DNA of 5,829 nt from contig JBKPBQ010000387.1 of the NCBI GenBank assembly GCA_046726955.1, positions 1-5,829 on the forward strand, given 5' to 3'. This document shows, piece by piece, positions 1 to 5,828 of the stretch. The position numbers and the translations under genes are program-made. This DNA is from CAVPGH01 sp046726955. Its GTDB lineage: Bacteria; Acidobacteriota; Vicinamibacteria; Fen-336. The notes below the pieces were generated by a model. That model saw only the letters and a list, made by a program, of their open reading frames with translations. It ran no database searches and was not told the origin of the DNA. Numbering within the stretch: position 1 is the stretch's first letter; each line of letters begins with the position of its first letter.

Positions 1-1
1 C

Positions 2-1465
2 CCCGAGGGTGAGCTGGCGGTGTGGTCGTACTGCGTGCCGTTCTTCGAGCCTCGGCGGCAGGTCGACTTCCTGACGGCCCTTCGCGCGCGCGGGTGTCGG
101 ACCGCGGCGGGCACTTACAGTCGCGCGGTCGAGAGCGATCCCCGGCGCGTTCGGGAGGTCCTGAGCCTCGCCGACGTCTTCTTCTGCAACGAGGAAGAGG
201 CGAACTCCCTCTTCGGCACCCTGGACGCGGCGCGCACGGAGGCCGGTCGTCTCCTTTTCGTCACGCGCGGCAAGAGCGGGGCACGCGTCGTCCAGGGCGG
301 CCACGCCACGGACGTGCCCGGCGTCGCCGTGCGCGAGCTGGATCCGACGGGCGCGGGCGACACGTTCTGCGGGACAGTGCTCGCGCGCCTCGGGCTCGGC
401 GAGCACCCGGTGCGGGCCGCCGAGAACGCGGTGCGCGCGGCGGCGGAGATGGTCACCGCCGTCGGCCCCACGGCCCTGCTTTCGCCGGATCCGCTCTCTC
501 CCGAGCCCGAGGACCCGCGCGTCCGGGTCGACGAGGAACGGCTCGCGCAGGTGGCCCGGCTCCTCGCCGCGATGGGCGAAGCGGGGCCGTTCGACTTCGT
601 CGGGGAAGACTTCCCGGAGTCCCGCGATCCGCGGGCCCTCGACTTCTTCTTCGCCTCCACCCTCCAGCAGTTCGGGTTCTGGGAGGCCGCCGACGACGGA
701 GGCTACGCGCGACCGTTCGTAGCGCCTCTGGGCGGCCGGCCGCGGAAGGGCAGCGACTATCTCTGGGCGGCCTACCGCCGCTGGCTCAGCGATGCGCCCG
801 ACGGGCTCACGCCCGCCGGTCAGCAGTCGCTCGACAAGCACGAGCTCCTCCGGCGACTCGCGTCCGACGCGGGCGGACGCTCGATGCCCGCCGCCGACCT
901 TCGCCTGCCTGCGGCACGAGCGTACGGGCGGGACATGCGAGAGCTCGGTTTGACTCCCGCCGTCGTGGTGGCGCGAGCGGCGTCGAGCCGTCATCCCCTG
1001 CTGTCGCTCCTGACGCAGCTCGACCACGTGGGCGGGTACAAGGAAGACCCGCTGCGCAAGAAGTCGGCGCTCCTCGCCATGATCCTGCGCGAGCGCCCCG
1101 AGCGCTGGCTGCCGATCGAGGGCGACGACGACCTGCCGCCGATCGTGGACTACCACGTGCAGCGGGCCTGTCTGCGCCTCGGCCTCGTCGCGGTGGAGGA
1201 CGAGCCGCTGCGCCGCCGCCTCGAGGAGCGGCGGGCGGTCTCGGCAGACGAGGAGCGGGCGGTGAGGGGCTCTGCCTTCCGGGCGGTGGGTGAGCTGCAA
1301 CGACGGAGCGGGCGGACGATGGCCGTCTGCGACCGCTTCCTCTTCGAGATGCGCACCCGCTGCCCCGAAACGTCGGAGCCGGAGTGCGGCCGCTGCGTCG
1401 CCGACCCTGCCTGCGCCCATCGCAAGGCGCTCTTCCAGCCGGTGCGGAGGACGGCGTTCTACTGA
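2..1465 (+). CDS. PfkB-family kinase fused to a Qng1-like (DUF2419) queuosine-salvage domain, 5' truncated
   Basis: The frame is open to the left edge, so the start lies outside the window; the GTG at 20 is only the first internal candidate and residues below are counted from it. Residues 1 to about 155 are the C-terminal half of a PfkB/ribokinase-type kinase. They contain the strand and turn VTRGKSGA and the PfkB signature DPTGAGD (108-114), whose last Asp (D114) is the expected catalytic base. The N-terminal substrate-binding part, roughly 130 residues, is missing. After an acidic/proline linker, residues about 170-481 resemble the Qng1/DUF2419 family. The matching blocks are DFFFASTLQQFGFW (208-221), a Lys-rich helix starting at Y340, and VDYHVQRACLRLG (around D377). 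The C-terminus adds C448-X7-C456-X2-C459-X5-C465, like the [4Fe-4S] loop of endonuclease III. Qng1 releases queuine from queuosine 5'-monophosphate, so the kinase half could supply the phosphorylated nucleoside. The kinase assignment is strong, the Qng1-like assignment is moderate, and the substrate is inferred. A different nucleoside, or a DNA-glycosylase-related role, remains possible. Confidence 0.8.
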   Translation, partial: PEGELAVWSYCVPFFEPRRQVDFLTALRARGCRTAAGTYSRAVESDPRRVREVLSLADVFFCNEEEANSLFGTLDAARTEAGRLLFVTRGKSGARVVQGGHATDVPGVAVRELDPTGAGDTFCGTVLARLGLGEHPVRAAENAVRAAAEMVTAVGPTALLSPDPLSPEPEDPRVRVDEERLAQVARLLAAMGEAGPFDFVGEDFPESRDPRALDFFFASTLQQFGFWEAADDGGYARPFVAPLGGRPRKGSDYLWAAYRRWLSDAPDGLTPAGQQSLDKHELLRRLASDAGGRSMPAADLRLPAARAYGRDMRELGLTPAVVVARAASSRHPLLSLLTQLDHVGGYKEDPLRKKSALLAMILRERPERWLPIEGDDDLPPIVDYHVQRACLRLGLVAVEDEPLRRRLEERRAVSADEERAVRGSAFRAVGELQRRSGRTMAVCDRFLFEMRTRCPETSEPECGRCVADPACAHRKALFQPVRRTAFY

Positions 1466-1489
1466 GGAGTGATCTCCGTCACGATCCTC
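1464..1489 (+). terminator. Bulged hairpin overlapping the fusion gene's stop codon
   Basis: GAGGA (1464-1468) pairs with TCCTC (1485-1489). Inside it GTGA (1469-1472) pairs with TCAC (1479-1482), leaving a two-base GA bulge and a six-base loop. The stem starts within the TGA stop of the kinase-Qng1-like gene. No T-run follows, so it is not a classical intrinsic terminator. It could be a weak terminator, an mRNA 3'-end stabiliser, or chance in GC-rich DNA. Confidence 0.25.
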
Positions 1490-1506
1490 CTTGCCCCGCG
1501 CCGTGC

Positions 1507-1542
1507 GCTCCTCCACACTGGCCTCGTAGGAAGTCGAGGAGC
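1507..1542 (+). promoter_or_regulatory. Inverted repeat that includes the Shine-Dalgarno of the lipoprotein gene
   Basis: The Shine-Dalgarno GAGGAG at 1536-1541 sits 7 bases before the ATG at 1549 and decides that start; the ATG at 1543 would leave only one base of spacing. An upstream GCTCCTC (1507-1513) is perfectly complementary to GAGGAGC (1536-1542), with 22 bases between the arms. If the mRNA folds this way, the ribosome binding site is masked. The ribosome binding site is well supported. The regulatory hairpin is an inference, since CTCC-rich tracts are easy to find in GC-rich leaders. No convincing promoter hexamers were seen in 1466-1548. Confidence 0.4.
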
Positions 1543-1548
1543 ATGGCC

Positions 1549-2274
1549 ATGAAGAACTTTGTCGTCGCAGTCATCCCGGTCCTGCTGGCGATCGGATGTC
1601 AGGACTCGACACCGCGGGACGCGCAAGGCCCCGCGGAGAAGGCCGGCGCTCCCGCCGGGAAAGCCGGAGAGCACGGGGGGAAGGCGGCGGGGCAGACCGC
1701 AGAGCGGTCCGCGTCCGCACCGGCCGCCGAGCCGGAGCGCGAGCCGACGCCCGAGCCCACTCCCGAGCCGATTGTCGTGCCCTCGGGGACGACGCTCACC
1801 CTCGTCTTCAAGTCGAGCGTGTCCTCGGCCACGGCCCGCGCGGGCGACGAGGTGACGGCCCTGCTCGGCGAGGAAGTGAAGGTCGGTGACGAGGTGCGCC
1901 TGCCCCGGGACAGCGAGGTCAAGGGCCACGTGGTCTCGGCCAAGCGCTCGGGCAAGGTGAGCGGGAAAGCCGAGCTGCACGTGGAGTTCGACAAGATCGT
2001 GGTGAACGGCCGGACCTATACGATCGACACCACCTCCGTGGACCAGGTCGCCAAGGACGATCATGGCCGGGACGCCAAGATCATCGGCGGGGCGGCGGGC
2101 GCGGGCGCCATCATCGGCGGCATCGCCGGCGGCGGGTCGGGAGCGCTGAAGGGGGTCCTGATCGGCGGGGCGGCGGGAACGGGCGGCGTTCTCGTGACGC
2201 GGGGCAAGGAAGTCGTCTTCGACCAGGGCTCGCGCCACCGCGTGAAGCTCGAGAAGGGCCTCCGCCTGCGTTAG
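1549..2274 (+). CDS. Lipoprotein with Pro/Glu-rich linker, beta-rich domain and glycine zipper
   Basis: This is a 241-residue protein of unknown function. The start is ATG 1549, chosen for its Shine-Dalgarno spacing and because it gives a compact signal peptide, MKNFVVAVIPVLLAIGC, with lipobox A-I-G-C17. The Gln after the cysteine gives no inner-membrane retention signal by the E. coli +2 rule, so an outer-membrane location is plausible. Residues about 20-75 are a low-complexity Ala/Gly/Lys/Glu stretch ending in PTPEPTPEP, which looks like a periplasmic spacer. Residues about 77-170 alternate short beta-like segments (TLTLVF, EVTALLGEEV, HVEFDKIVVNGRTYTI). Residues 178-217 form a glycine-zipper region with IGGAAG occurring twice, which could insert in or associate with a membrane. 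A short basic tail follows. Similar lipoproteins are common as hypothetical proteins in environmental diderms. It converges on the minus-strand oxidase with only 16 bases between the stop codons. Confidence 0.85.
   Translation: MKNFVVAVIPVLLAIGCQDSTPRDAQGPAEKAGAPAGKAGEHGGKAAGQTAERSASAPAAEPEREPTPEPTPEPIVVPSGTTLTLVFKSSVSSATARAGDEVTALLGEEVKVGDEVRLPRDSEVKGHVVSAKRSGKVSGKAELHVEFDKIVVNGRTYTIDTTSVDQVAKDDHGRDAKIIGGAAGAGAIIGGIAGGGSGALKGVLIGGAAGTGGVLVTRGKEVVFDQGSRHRVKLEKGLRLR
2083..2177 (+). repeat. Two exact 17-bp direct repeats encoding IGGAAG in the glycine zipper
   Basis: The 17 bases at 2083-2099 (ATCGGCGGGGCGGCGGG) recur exactly at 2161-2177 in the same reading frame, 78 bp apart. Both encode I-G-G-A-A-G of the zipper region. 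This probably reflects internal duplication or convergent Gly/Ala codon use in a high-GC gene, not a mobile or regulatory repeat. Confidence 0.6.
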
Positions 2275-2290
2275 GCTCGCCGCCCGCCGG

Positions 2291-3670
2291 TCAGCCCGCG
2301 AAGACGAACCGCTGCAGGTAGTCGTTCCGGAACTTGCCGTCCGCGTCGTGCTTGCGGCAGAGGTCGCGGAAGTCGCCGATCCGTTCGTACTGGGCGGCGA
2401 CCTGCGCGGGCGTCCGCGCGTGCATCTTTCCCCAGTGCGGGCGCGGGGAGAACCGCTCGATCGCGGCCTCCACGACCGGCATGGCCGCGAGGACGTCCGC
2501 ATCGTTGTCCGTCCACGTGAAGTGCAGCGCGACGGTGTCGCGGCCGTGGGCTGTGCTCATCCACAGCGAGTCCTCGGCAACGGTGCGGATCTCGGAGATC
2601 TGCAGGGCGCGCGCGATTTTCGGGCCGACTCCGTAGACGGCCCGTATCGCCGGCACCGCGTCGGCGCGCCGCAGGAAGTACTCGCTGTGCCTCTCCCGGC
2701 CCCGGGACGAGGGAGGGAAGTCGGGACGGAAGTGGGGCAGGCGCTCCCACGCCGGACCGGGCTTGCCCATCTGCGCCGTGCACGCGGCGGGATCCATGGC
2801 CACGATCGGATGTCGGTCGCGAGGTGCGGGCGACGCTTCGAACCATCGACGGCCCGGGTTCCAGTCGCCGGCGTCGGCCCGGCGCTTGACCCACACCTCC
2901 GACACGCGGTCGTCGCGCCAGGTGGTGAAGGCCGAGACGCTGTACCCGGCGCGCATGATCTCGTCGAAGTGGTCGCCGAACGCCGCGAGAGGCATGTTCT
3001 CCCAAACCCACTGGCGCACGTCGAAGGCGGGCACGACGCGCAGCGTGACCTTCGTGACCAGCCCGATCGCTCCGAGCCCGACCACCGCGCCCGGGAAGGA
3101 GTCGCCGTTGGCGGAGGCGGACAGCCTCACCACCTCGCCCCGGCCGTCCACGAGCTCGAGGCCGACGACCTGCGTGGCGAGGTTCCCCGTGCCGCTGCCG
3201 TGCGTGGCGGTGGAGCAGGCGCCGACCACTGCGATGTGGGGCAGGGAGGCGAGGTTCGCCACGGCAAAGCCCTGGCGCAGCAGCTCCGGGCAGAGCTGGG
3301 CGTACTTGACGCCCGCGCCCACCTCCACCGTGCCCGCCGCGCGGTCGACGTCCGAGACGGTGTCGAACCGCTCGAGCGAGACCATCGCTCCCCGCGTGTC
3401 GGCGATCGTGCTGAACGAGTGCCGGCCGCCCAGCGCTTTCACGTGGTCGTTCTCGCGGACGACGCGCTGCACCTCCGCAATCGTTGCGGGACGGTAGAGC
3501 CGCGTTCCCGAATAGGCGACGTTTCCCGCCCAGTTCGTCCCGACCTCTCCGGAGTCCTGACGATCGTCGGCGTGCGTCACTTGTGTCCGGAAGGCGCGGG
3601 GAAGAAACAGGTTTCCGAGCCCGACGGCCGCGGATTGGAGCCAGAGACGGCGCGAGGAGGAGCCATGCAT
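2291..3670 (-). CDS. Tat-exported FAD-linked alditol oxidase-like enzyme (VAO/ALO family)
   Basis: This 459-residue flavoprotein closely resembles Streptomyces AldO/xylitol oxidase, which oxidises the terminal hydroxyl of alditols with O2 and makes H2O2. NWAGN (46-50) opens the FAD domain. GGRHSF contains H84, the expected site of the covalent FAD bond. SLPHIAVVG (142-150) and ATHGSGTGN (155-163) are further FAD-domain motifs. The C-terminal ALO domain holds E360 and R362 (in SEIRTV), T385 (in LHFTW) and K415 (in HWGK). These match AldO E320, R322, T345 and K375, so the active site looks intact. Unlike cytoplasmic AldO, it begins with a twin-arginine signal, S6-R-R-L-W-L-Q12, then a hydrophobic stretch, suggesting export of the folded, FAD-loaded protein. 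The start is ATG 3670, five bases after the DedA stop. An in-frame GTG at 3679-3677 overlaps that stop as GTGA and is an alternative. The alditol specificity is inferred; an aldonolactone oxidase or dehydrogenase activity is possible. Confidence 0.9.
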   Translation of the reverse strand: MHGSSSRRLWLQSAAVGLGNLFLPRAFRTQVTHADDRQDSGEVGTNWAGNVAYSGTRLYRPATIAEVQRVVRENDHVKALGGRHSFSTIADTRGAMVSLERFDTVSDVDRAAGTVEVGAGVKYAQLCPELLRQGFAVANLASLPHIAVVGACSTATHGSGTGNLATQVVGLELVDGRGEVVRLSASANGDSFPGAVVGLGAIGLVTKVTLRVVPAFDVRQWVWENMPLAAFGDHFDEIMRAGYSVSAFTTWRDDRVSEVWVKRRADAGDWNPGRRWFEASPAPRDRHPIVAMDPAACTAQMGKPGPAWERLPHFRPDFPPSSRGRERHSEYFLRRADAVPAIRAVYGVGPKIARALQISEIRTVAEDSLWMSTAHGRDTVALHFTWTDNDADVLAAMPVVEAAIERFSPRPHWGKMHARTPAQVAAQYERIGDFRDLCRKHDADGKFRNDYLQRFVFAG

Positions 3671-3675
3671 GCTCG

Positions 3676-4335
3676 TCACTCGCTCGGGACCGCCGGCGCG
3701 GTCCGGGCCTGCATCCTCGCGCGCGCCCAGGCGATGAGCGCGGGCAGCAGCGACAGGAAGATCACCACCGCCACCACGATGTGGATGTGCTTCTCGAGGT
3801 CGGGCACGGCGCGACCGAGGAAGTAGCCGGTCAGGGTCATGCTCAGCACCCAGCCGACGCCGCCCGCGATGTTGTAGACCGCGAAGCGGCGGTACGTCAT
3901 CTCCGCCGCCCCCGCCACCACCGGCGCGAACGTCCGCAAGATGGGCATGAAGCGCGCGATCACGATCGTCTTGCCGCCGTGGCGCTCGTAGAACTCGTGC
4001 GTCTTGATCAGGTGGTCGCGCCGGAAGAAGAAGGAGTTCGGGCGGCTGTAGAGCGCCTTGCCGGCCCGGTAGCCGATCCAGTAGCCGGTGGCGTCGCCGA
4101 CGATGGCCGCGGCGACGAGGGCGACGTTCATCCACACGATGTCGAGGTCGCCCTTGGCCGCGAAGAGGCCGGCAGTGACGAGGAGCGAGTCGCCGGGGAG
4201 GAAGAAGCCGACCATGAGGCCCGTCTCCGCGAAGACGACGACGACGAGACCGACGAGACCGCCCAGGCGGATCAGCTCGGGGACGTTGTAGACCGTCCGG
4301 AAGAACTCGGTGACGACGTCCTTCAACCACTCCAA
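3676..4335 (-). CDS. DedA-family membrane protein (probable undecaprenyl-phosphate translocase)
   Basis: This is a 219-residue polytopic inner-membrane protein. DedA proteins have been shown to flip undecaprenyl phosphate across the membrane, recycling the lipid carrier for envelope glycans. Family motifs in order are FAETGLMVGFFLPGD (35-49), GDATGYWIGYRAG (80-92) and the block around ARFMPILRTFAP (127-138). E37, D49, R128 and R134 line up, at a constant offset of two, with the residues found essential in E. coli YqjA (E39, D51, R130, R136). The chosen start is TTG 4335. It is preceded by GAGGAG (plus-strand CTCCTC, 4344-4349) at 8 bases and gives the usual family length. An upstream ATG at 4464 would add 43 non-membrane residues and run through the divergent promoter region. 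The gene probably forms an operon with the downstream oxidase. Its own promoter should lie in 4336-4450. Confidence 0.92.
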   Translation of the reverse strand: MEWLKDVVTEFFRTVYNVPELIRLGGLVGLVVVVFAETGLMVGFFLPGDSLLVTAGLFAAKGDLDIVWMNVALVAAAIVGDATGYWIGYRAGKALYSRPNSFFFRRDHLIKTHEFYERHGGKTIVIARFMPILRTFAPVVAGAAEMTYRRFAVYNIAGGVGWVLSMTLTGYFLGRAVPDLEKHIHIVVAVVIFLSLLPALIAWARARMQARTAPAVPSE

Positions 4336-4450
4336 CGCGGGCGCTCCTCGTCCGAGGCGAAAAACCGGACCCTCGGGAACTCCCGATCGTATCATCCTCG
4401 ACCCCGCGGCCTTGATGCGCCGCCGCCAATACGGCGAGAATCGGCGGCCG
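4336..4450. promoter_or_regulatory. Divergent intergenic region with a perfect 6-bp inverted repeat
   Basis: These 115 bases separate the divergent DedA and glycosyltransferase starts and must hold the promoters of both transcripts, unless the glycosyltransferase starts at the alternative ATG 4415. The clearest element is TCGGGAACTCCCGA at 4373-4386, two 6-bp arms around a two-base centre, which has the form of a small operator. TATCAT (4390-4395) is a weak -10-like match with no convincing -35. The CTCCTC at 4344-4349 is the DedA ribosome binding site on the minus strand. Operator function is speculative. Confidence 0.35.
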
Positions 4451-5770
4451 ATGCGCCAGGGCATCCGGACGGCGGCCGTGCTGTTCGCGGTGGCGTTCGC
4501 CGCGCGGGCGTTGTTCGTAGCCCTCGAGCCGCCCTCGCGGCGCGTGGACGACGAGCCGGTCTGGATCGCCCTCGGGCAGGATGTGGCCAGGGCGGGTTTT
4601 TCGCCGCTCGGCTTCCGGCAGGTGTTTCACCCGCCGCTCTATCCGTACCTGGTCGGGGTCCTGAGCGCCGCCTTCGGCGGCCTCGAGGCCGTGAAGTGGG
4701 CGCAGGCCCTCGTCGGCGCCCTCCTCGCCCCGGTCCTCTTCTTTCTCGGCGCGCGATGGCTGGGCGCGCGTGCCGGGCTCTACGCCGGCGTGGCCGCCGC
4801 CCTCTACCCCGAGCTCGTCTGGTACTGCGCGCACTTCTGGTCCGAGATCGTGTTCGTCACCCTTCTCTGGTGGGCTTTCGAGCGGCTGCTCGCGAGCGAG
4901 GACGGGAGCGCTCGCGCGGCTGCGGCGGCGGGCCTCCTCTGGGGCCTTGCCGTTCTCACCCGCGAGACCGTCCTCTTCTTCATGCCGCTCGCGGCGTGGT
5001 GGCTCCTGCGCGGCGGCGAGTCCGGCCGGCGGCGGGCCGGCGCCTTCCTCCTCGCCGGCGCCGCCGTGATCGCACCCTGGACCGCGCGGAACAACGCCGT
5101 CACGGGAGCGTTCGTCCCGGTGGCCACGCGCGGCAGCTTCAACCTCTGGCTCGGCAACACGCTGCGGCCCTGGGACGAGGTCTACCGCGAGCACCACGCG
5201 ACCGAGGGCGGGCCCATCGCGCAGGAGCGCCACGACCGGCAGGAGGCGCTACAGGCGATCCTCGACCGCCAGCCGCTCTGGATCTTCGAGAAGCTCGTCG
5301 CGGAGAGCCGCGCCTTCTGGGCCGTCAACGACCAGATCGTCGTGCACCTGGAACGCCGGGCCTACAAGCGGCTGAGCCTGGCGACGAACCGGCTGGTCGC
5401 GGCCCTGACCGTGATCCCGTACCTGACCCTGCTCGTGCTCGCCATCCCTGCGCTTGGTGCGCTCCGCGCCAACCGCGCGAGCGTTATCCTCGTCGGCTTC
5501 CTGCTCTTCACGCTCGCGCTCCACGTGGTGGCCTTCGCCTCGCCGCGCTTCCGGATGAGCGTCCTGCCCGTCCTGTTCCTGCTCACCGCGCAGACGCTCG
5601 ACCGCGGACTCGTCGCGTCGTGGCGCGCCCTCGACGCGAAGCGACGGGTTGCGGCGACGATCCTGGCCGTGCTCCTCGCGCTCGGCGTCGGCCTGTCGAT
5701 CGCGGAGACGATCCGCGATCCCGCCTTCGCCCCCGCGGCCTCGCCGGTGCAGGAAGACGTCAGAACGTGA
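4451..5770 (+). CDS. GT39/ArnT-like polytopic glycosyltransferase
   Basis: This 439-residue integral membrane protein is of the GT-C fold (PMT_2-type). Such enzymes use polyprenyl-phosphate sugars to glycosylate lipids, glycans or proteins on the periplasmic side. After the first membrane helix (residues about 7-25), the first external loop carries V-D33-D34-E35-P, the expected acidic catalytic motif. It is followed by HPPLYPYLVG (60-69), the family's (K/H)PPLYP block. Hydrophobic segments then alternate with short loops. APWTARNN (from 208) and NLWLGN (231-236) are typical of the subfamily, and a SPRFRMSVLP block lies near the C-terminus, before the last hydrophobic helix. The start is ATG 4451, immediately before the first membrane helix, with a weak purine-rich GGCGAGA about 10 bases upstream. 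ATG 4415 would add 12 Arg-rich residues. Sugar and acceptor cannot be read from the sequence. The neighbouring DedA gene suggests a shared link to polyprenyl-phosphate metabolism, by inference only. Confidence 0.88.
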   Translation: MRQGIRTAAVLFAVAFAARALFVALEPPSRRVDDEPVWIALGQDVARAGFSPLGFRQVFHPPLYPYLVGVLSAAFGGLEAVKWAQALVGALLAPVLFFLGARWLGARAGLYAGVAAALYPELVWYCAHFWSEIVFVTLLWWAFERLLASEDGSARAAAAAGLLWGLAVLTRETVLFFMPLAAWWLLRGGESGRRRAGAFLLAGAAVIAPWTARNNAVTGAFVPVATRGSFNLWLGNTLRPWDEVYREHHATEGGPIAQERHDRQEALQAILDRQPLWIFEKLVAESRAFWAVNDQIVVHLERRAYKRLSLATNRLVAALTVIPYLTLLVLAIPALGALRANRASVILVGFLLFTLALHVVAFASPRFRMSVLPVLFLLTAQTLDRGLVASWRALDAKRRVAATILAVLLALGVGLSIAETIRDPAFAPAASPVQEDVRT

Positions 5771-5828
5771 CGGACGTCTTTCCCTCGTCTACCGCCCTCA
5801 GGAAGCGCAGGAGACCCGACGCGTAGGC
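5760..5828 (-). CDS. Possible C-terminal end of a convergent gene, truncated by the window
   Basis: On the minus strand one frame runs in from the right edge for 22 codons (AYASGLLRFLRAVDEGKTSV followed by TF) and stops at TGA, 5762-5760. Nineteen of its 22 third positions are G or C, as expected for a real gene in this genome, and the peptide has a helix-like composition. If real, it overlaps the glycosyltransferase's 3' end by 11 bases. The stretch is too short to name a family. Otherwise 5771-5829 is simply downstream intergenic DNA. Confidence 0.35.
   Translation of the reverse strand, partial: AYASGLLRFLRAVDEGKTSVTF

Noticed and set aside
1384..1548. N-terminal extension of the lipoprotein frame back to position 1384
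   Set aside because: It would overlap the end of the fusion gene, adds a Cys/Arg/Pro-rich stretch and buries the signal peptide. ATG 1549 has the properly spaced Shine-Dalgarno.
2275..2290. Bidirectional terminator between the convergent lipoprotein and oxidase genes
   Set aside because: Only a four-base GGCT/AGCC pairing with an unpaired GC-rich interior is visible, and there are no T-runs on either strand.
2348..3826. A 492-codon plus-strand open frame antisense to the oxidase
   Set aside because: It has no motifs and a biased composition, and it opposes a gene whose catalytic residues are all conserved.
4414..4450. Direct repeat GATGCGCC (4414 and 4450) and GCCGCC/GGCGGC pairing before the glycosyltransferase start
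   Set aside because: Short GC-only matches like these are expected by chance at this composition. They were not considered strong enough to call a riboregulator.
2291..5233. A 980-codon minus-strand open frame running from the oxidase through DedA and into the glycosyltransferase region
   Set aside because: Only its last 459 codons, the oxidase, show family motifs. The upstream part is low-complexity Arg/Gly/Ala/Glu-rich sequence that shadows the DedA and glycosyltransferase genes.
3484..5826. A 780-codon plus-strand open frame across the DedA and glycosyltransferase genes
   Set aside because: Its translation is Arg/Pro/Ala-rich with no recognisable domain. It is antisense to DedA and out of frame with the motif-rich glycosyltransferase, as expected for stop-poor GC-rich DNA.
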